Source: Ovis canadensis
Taxonomy: Eukaryota; Chordata; Mammalia; Artiodactyla; Bovidae
Direction: 5' to 3'
NCBI RefSeq assembly: GCF_042477335.2
Contig: NC_091250.1
Span: 133,459,384-133,523,383 of the forward strand
DNA: 64,000 bases
Shown here: one piece after another, positions 59,814-64,000 of the stretch
Position numbering within the stretch: the stretch's first letter is position 1
How the letters are laid out: every line of letters begins with the position of its first letter
Made by a program: the position numbers and the translations under genes
The notes under the pieces: generated by a model
The model's database searches: none
Seen by the model: only the letters and a program-made list of their open reading frames with translations
What the model was told of the DNA's origin: nothing

Positions 59814-62800
59814 CTAGTTCAGGGCGTAGTTAAACTGGTTTGCAAACTTCTCGTGCTTCTTCCGGTCCATCTGGTTCATGGCGGTGACCACCCTCTGCAC
59901 GGCTGCCCTGCGGGGAAGCACAGGGAGCCGTGACCAGGGAGGCTGGCCGGGCCCCGGGCCCCTGACTGCAGCCCGGCGGGACGGGGACCCCGGTGCTGGG
60001 CTGGCTGCTGCACCTGGGCCGCTGGGGAGGCCCCTGCAGAAGGGCGCCGCGGCGAGGGGCTCTGCCTCCAAGGCCACCTTGGCCAGGCCTGGCAAGTCTC
60101 CCACTGCTCACTGAGCTCCAAGGGCGGCCTCCAGACCCCAAACTCACCCATCAGAGCACGGTCCGCCCAGCAGCCAGGTGGGCAGACGCAGCAGGACACG
60201 CCCGGTCCCCTCAGCTCAGATTCCTCCTGCCTGGCTGCGCACGGAGCCCCACCCAGAGCAGACACACTGGGACAGGCGGCTCTGCCTGGGGGGAGGCGTG
60301 GCCTCCCACACGGCGTGCTGCAGGCCACACGGCTCGCTGCAGGCAGCCCGCTCGGGGAGCGCAGGGAGGGTGACCCAGGCCACACTCCCGGCGTCAGCAC
60401 CCACCCTGCCCTCCACGCTGGCCGAGCCACAGGGAGCCAGCCATGAGCCCAGAGCCCGGGCTCACGACACCCCAGACGCAGCTGCTCTCGTGCCCACAGC
60501 ACAGGGGCTCTGCGGGTGCTCAGGAAGCGGCCCTCTGGGCTCCCAGACTTGGTGCTCGCTGGGAGCATGTCCCCTGGCCGGTGCAGCGAGCAGAGCACTG
60601 TCCCAGCGTCCGGCCTGAGGGCGGCCCCACCCCGAAGCCTGGGTGCTACCCAGGCAGGCATCCCTGCACCTTCCCTGGGCACTGGCAGTGGGCAGTGCCT
60701 CTGGCCACCACAGAAGCGGAATGGACAGAGAGGCGCTGGGCGGGCAGCCCCTCCGCTGGCATCCCAGCACCTGGGGCAGAGAACGGGACACCGTGAGGAG
60801 CACTTACTTGGCGAAGACTTTCTTGGCGATGCGCGCGCGTGCCGTGTCAGCCTGCCGCTTGAGGTCAGTGAGGCCCGGATGCTTCCGCCGCTTGCCCTTG
60901 CCTTTCCCGCCAGGCCTGGATGAGCCCAGATCTACCCCGGTGGCCGCCTCCACGTCCCTCAGGAACTCGGGGTCCTGCCAGTCTGCAGACAGACTGAGAT
61001 TTCAGAAAACACCCGCACGAACTTCACCAAGGCCCGACCCCTCCGTGGTGGGTTAAGTGGGGGGATCCCCATGGAGCCCCTAAGCAGGAAGGCGGCCAGG
61101 GGACAAGGCCACAGGCAAGCGGCTGTGTCAGCCTCCAGGTGCGCTGTGGCCACTCAGCCTCAGCGGGGCCCTCGGCCTGCCCCTGCCAGAGGGTGGGCGC
61201 AGGCCAGCCGCGGCCAAGGGAGCTGCCCGCTGCGCCTCCCGATTGGCCTGAAGCTAACTTGGCCCCAGGTCCCTGCGAGGAGGGTGTCAGCTCACCCAGC
61301 CCCCTCAGGACAGCAGGAGCGGGTGGTCCAAAGGGAAACAGATGTCCCCCAGTCCCCGCCCGGCCTCACCTGTCCTGGCTGCACCATGGGCCACATCCGT
61401 GTGCCCACTTGCCAGAATGGAAAGCGTTAACAGTCCAAATCTGGGAAAAGAGCTCCCAACCCACGGGCAGAGGCCTCAAGGTCCACTCGCCTCAACCTCC
61501 TTCTCTCCCAGGGGCGGGGTGGGACGGGGCTGTGCGGAGGTCCCTGAAATTCAGCGTCCATCCAGCATAGGCCCCGCCAGTGTCCAGACCTATGGACCCC
61601 GGCCCCGGCTGGCAGAAGGGTGCCAGACACCCCAGACCCCAACAGTGAGCAGCCCGAGCTGGCAGAGGGGCCGGCAGTGAGCAGGCCACGTCCAGTGGGG
61701 GGTGGCCAGGCGCCCAGATTCAGAGATGGCACGGCCTCCCCAGGGTGATTTCTGAAGTGAAGGGATATGGAGCTGCACAATCCAGGTACAGGAGCGATTA
61801 ATCCAAGATTAAGGAAAACTGTCCAAACAGTTTATCTCCCAGTAATGAGAAGGCGTCACAGTTTAGGAACCCAGTGAATAGAGCAATTGTTTAAACACAA
61901 CGGAAAAACGCCGGCACCCAGTAGAGATGGAATGAGCATCTCAGGAAAATGAAGGAGCAATTTAAAAGCCTTTGAAGAAAATCAATAGAAGCCAGCAGCG
62001 GGCCGTCCTGCGTGCTGACGGGCCCCGGAGCCCCACACGCATTGTCACCGAGGTGAGCGCTGGGGAAAAGAAAATTGCCCGCATGCGAGGGAGGCGGGAT
62101 CGATACTGCAGTTAGTAAAGAGACGCTATTTCACATCTGACTGGCCAGCGCTGGCCGCGGCCCCGGCCCGGTACCTGTTGTTAACAAGTCACCGAGGGCT
62201 GCAGAACCTGACGCTCTTCAGGGCTGACACAGAAAACAGGCACTTGACTTGCTCCTGAGTGCAGGCCACCAGGGGAGGCGGCGGCCCCTGGGTTAGTGGG
62301 CCAGGCCCCTCCCTGCCACCCTCCAGGCCCAGGGCCCAGGGGCTGACCCTGCTGTGAGGCTGGAATCCAACGCCGACCTCTCCTGATGGAGGAAGGGCCT
62401 GCTAAAGCGACCCATGGTCTGGTCGGGACCTGCAGGGAGCCAGCACTGCCCCGAGGACACGGCCACCCTCCGCCTCAGGGCGTCCTGGGCCTGAGCCCAT
62501 GCCTTTGTCAAGAGTGGGGGCCTCCAGACCTCAACCCAGGTTGACAAACCATGCGGTTCTGACACAGGGCAGGCCCCCGCCCCACCCTGAGAGAACCTGG
62601 GGCTGCCCTGGCAGGGGGCCGCTTCTGTGGGTCCCCACCCTGCTTGTGGCTCAGGAGCCTCTGGGAGCCAGGCAGCAGCCAGCCCATGCCAGAACGCAGG
62701 ACCGGCTTGCGCGGAGCATGTGCGCTCCGTGAAGGGTGCAGAACAGCGCCTCAGCGGCGCCAGTCCCTTGTCCATTTTGCATGAAACTGGTCTATGGGCC

Positions 62801-63965
62801 AAAGACGGGGACCGCGAGGAGGCACCCCAGACAGCACACCACGCTCAGAGGCCCGGCAGGACCGCCTGGGACCACAGGCAGGACCTTGGCCTTCTGCTCG
62901 CACACCACACACGGTCCACAGCCCCGTGCGCACGGGCTGGCCAGGCAGCAGGTGAGCAAGCAGACAAGAGCTGGCAGCCCCAGGCAGCCCCAGGCCTCAG
63001 CCGTTCACCTGCCTCACGTTGTTCCCTCACATGCTTAGACATGGGCCTAAGAACCCAGAACCCCGACAGACAACGAGAAAGCGGTTTCCAGCCGTGTGTG
63101 TGCCCATGCCAGCCAGCAGGAGCCGTGTGAAACTGTGGCCGGGATGGAAGCTGAAGCTGAGGGTCCCGCCAGCGCTGAGGGCCTCACATCCTGGCCGCAG
63201 CTCCTGAGCTACGGTCACCACTGTCCTGGAGGCGGCAGCTGACCCCCGCAGGTGCCACGGGCTGGCCTGGAGGCCACTGGGCACAGGGCTTCCTTACCCC
63301 AGGCCCGCCCCCGTCCCCCAGACCCACCTGGGCGCCCCGCTGGCCTCTGCAGCTGCTGCCTCTGCTCCCTGGCCCTGTCCTCCGCGTGGAGGGGCCGTCC
63401 CGCGTCGTCTCTCGGGATGATCTTCCCGTGGAAAGGGCACTGTGAGGAGAATGGAGCAGTTTTGATGCAGCACAGGCTGCCGGCCACCGCACTGACGGCT
63501 CTGAGGAGGGCCGGCCCACACCTCGCCACCCTCCAACACACGCCACACAAGGCAAGGCCCTCGGGTGCAGCGTGACAGAGCCAGGCAGGGAGGGCAGCCT
63601 GTGGTCAACCCGCCTCCACGGACCCCGGGCCCAGCACAGAGCGGGCTCAGGACCACGTAGGCGGCGACGCAGAGACTGAGGTGGAGTGGCCCAGCCCTGT
63701 GCCCACCCGGGGGGTCCTGGTGCCAGCAGGCTGGAGCCCAGCCCTGCCTCATCTGCCATGGGCCCCCCAGGCCAGCCCCACCTTCAGGCGGTCCTGACGC
63801 GCGCAGAGCTGGCCGTCGGGCCGCGGGGCGCGGCAGCGGTGCTGCACAGGCTCGAACTGCCCTGCGAAGGCGATGCAGCGGCTCCGCAGGGCCTCGGAGA
63901 CGCTGGCGCTGTCCACCTCAGCGTCCACTTCGCAGGGCTTCCAGAAGCGGTGCTCCGAGTCACAC
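59814..63965 (-). CDS. UVSSA: UVSSA, last four coding exons (gene continues past right edge)
   Basis: Transcription-coupled nucleotide excision repair factor. In the known protein it works with CSA/CSB, USP7 and TFIIH at stalled RNA polymerase II. Exons in transcription order: 63,965-63,782, 63,439-63,328, 60,982-60,808 and 59,907-59,814 (stop TAG). All junctions are GT-AG, with phases 2, 0, 1 and 2 fitting together. They encode about 187 residues, the C-terminal quarter of a roughly 700-residue protein. The first two exons give the end of the UVSSA-specific DUF2043 domain, starting DSEHRFWKP, with C-x9-C-x7-C-x2-H spacing in [11 protein letters not shown]...[12 protein letters not shown], a likely metal-binding site. 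The third exon has [19 protein letters not shown] and the basic [11 protein letters not shown]. The last ends [11 protein letters not shown], typical of mammalian UVSSA. The N-terminal VHS-like domain lies outside the window. It converges on NKX1-1, the expected mammalian order. Confidence 0.94.
61785..62140. promoter_or_regulatory. Candidate conserved noncoding element in UVSSA intron
   Basis: An AT-rich island in an otherwise GC-rich intron (60,983-63,327). It has GAGCGATTAATCCAAGATTA, AACAGTTTATCTCCCAGTAA, GAGCAATTGTTTAAAC, GCAATTTAAAAGCC, AAATCAATAGAAGCC, GAAAATTGCCCGC and GCAGTTAGTAAAG. No retroposon match. Its composition is like the islands on the other side of NKX1-1, suggesting an enhancer lodged in the neighbour gene. 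The rest of this intron shows nothing I can name. Confidence 0.5.
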
Positions 63966-64000
63966 CTGCACACAGACCCACCTCTCAGCACCCACAGCGA

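Overview
The window is nuclear DNA from a ruminant mammal, probably cattle or a close relative. It carries BovB (RTE-type) LINE copies, Bov-A/Bov-tA SINEs and CHR-like cetartiodactyl SINEs, which together are diagnostic of ruminants, set in GC-rich DNA with CpG islands. The sequence alone does not fix the species. The two genes match the mammalian 4p16.3-type neighbourhood in which NKX1-1 and UVSSA converge tail to tail.

Layout: (1) 1-38,640 is GC-rich DNA with no protein-coding gene that I can support. It holds a C-rich satellite-like tract (926-1285), a 130-bp higher-order minisatellite (12,540-13,395), a block of old L1, BovB and SINE copies (about 20,985-29,046), and a striking series of short AT-rich islands full of TAAT/ATTA homeodomain-type motifs (around 4.2, 5.5, 7.2, 11.8, 14.4, 31.0, 32.2, 36.1, 37.4 and 37.6 kb). 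(2) 37,680-42,500 is the CpG-island gene NKX1-1, with two coding exons on the + strand, a 432-residue homeodomain protein, two further AT-rich islands in or at the end of its intron, and a poly(A) signal at 42,486. (3) 44,303-59,370 is repeat-dominated. A long old L1 (about 48,925-59,370, + strand) has been split by two minus-strand BovB copies and one Bov-A fragment. It has also produced two tandem arrays from its own sequence: an 18-copy 63/64-bp minisatellite and a compound CA-repeat array. (4) 59,814-63,965 holds the last four coding exons of UVSSA on the minus strand. The gene continues beyond the right edge.

How it fits together: a developmental regulator in a gene-poor stretch, surrounded by island-like candidate enhancers, one of them inside an intron of the neighbouring housekeeping DNA-repair gene, looks like a genomic regulatory block with NKX1-1 as target and UVSSA as bystander. 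That reading is inference. The AT-rich, motif-dense islands are visible directly, but their conservation has to be tested by alignment. I found no CRISPR array, tRNA or rRNA gene, and nothing prokaryotic.
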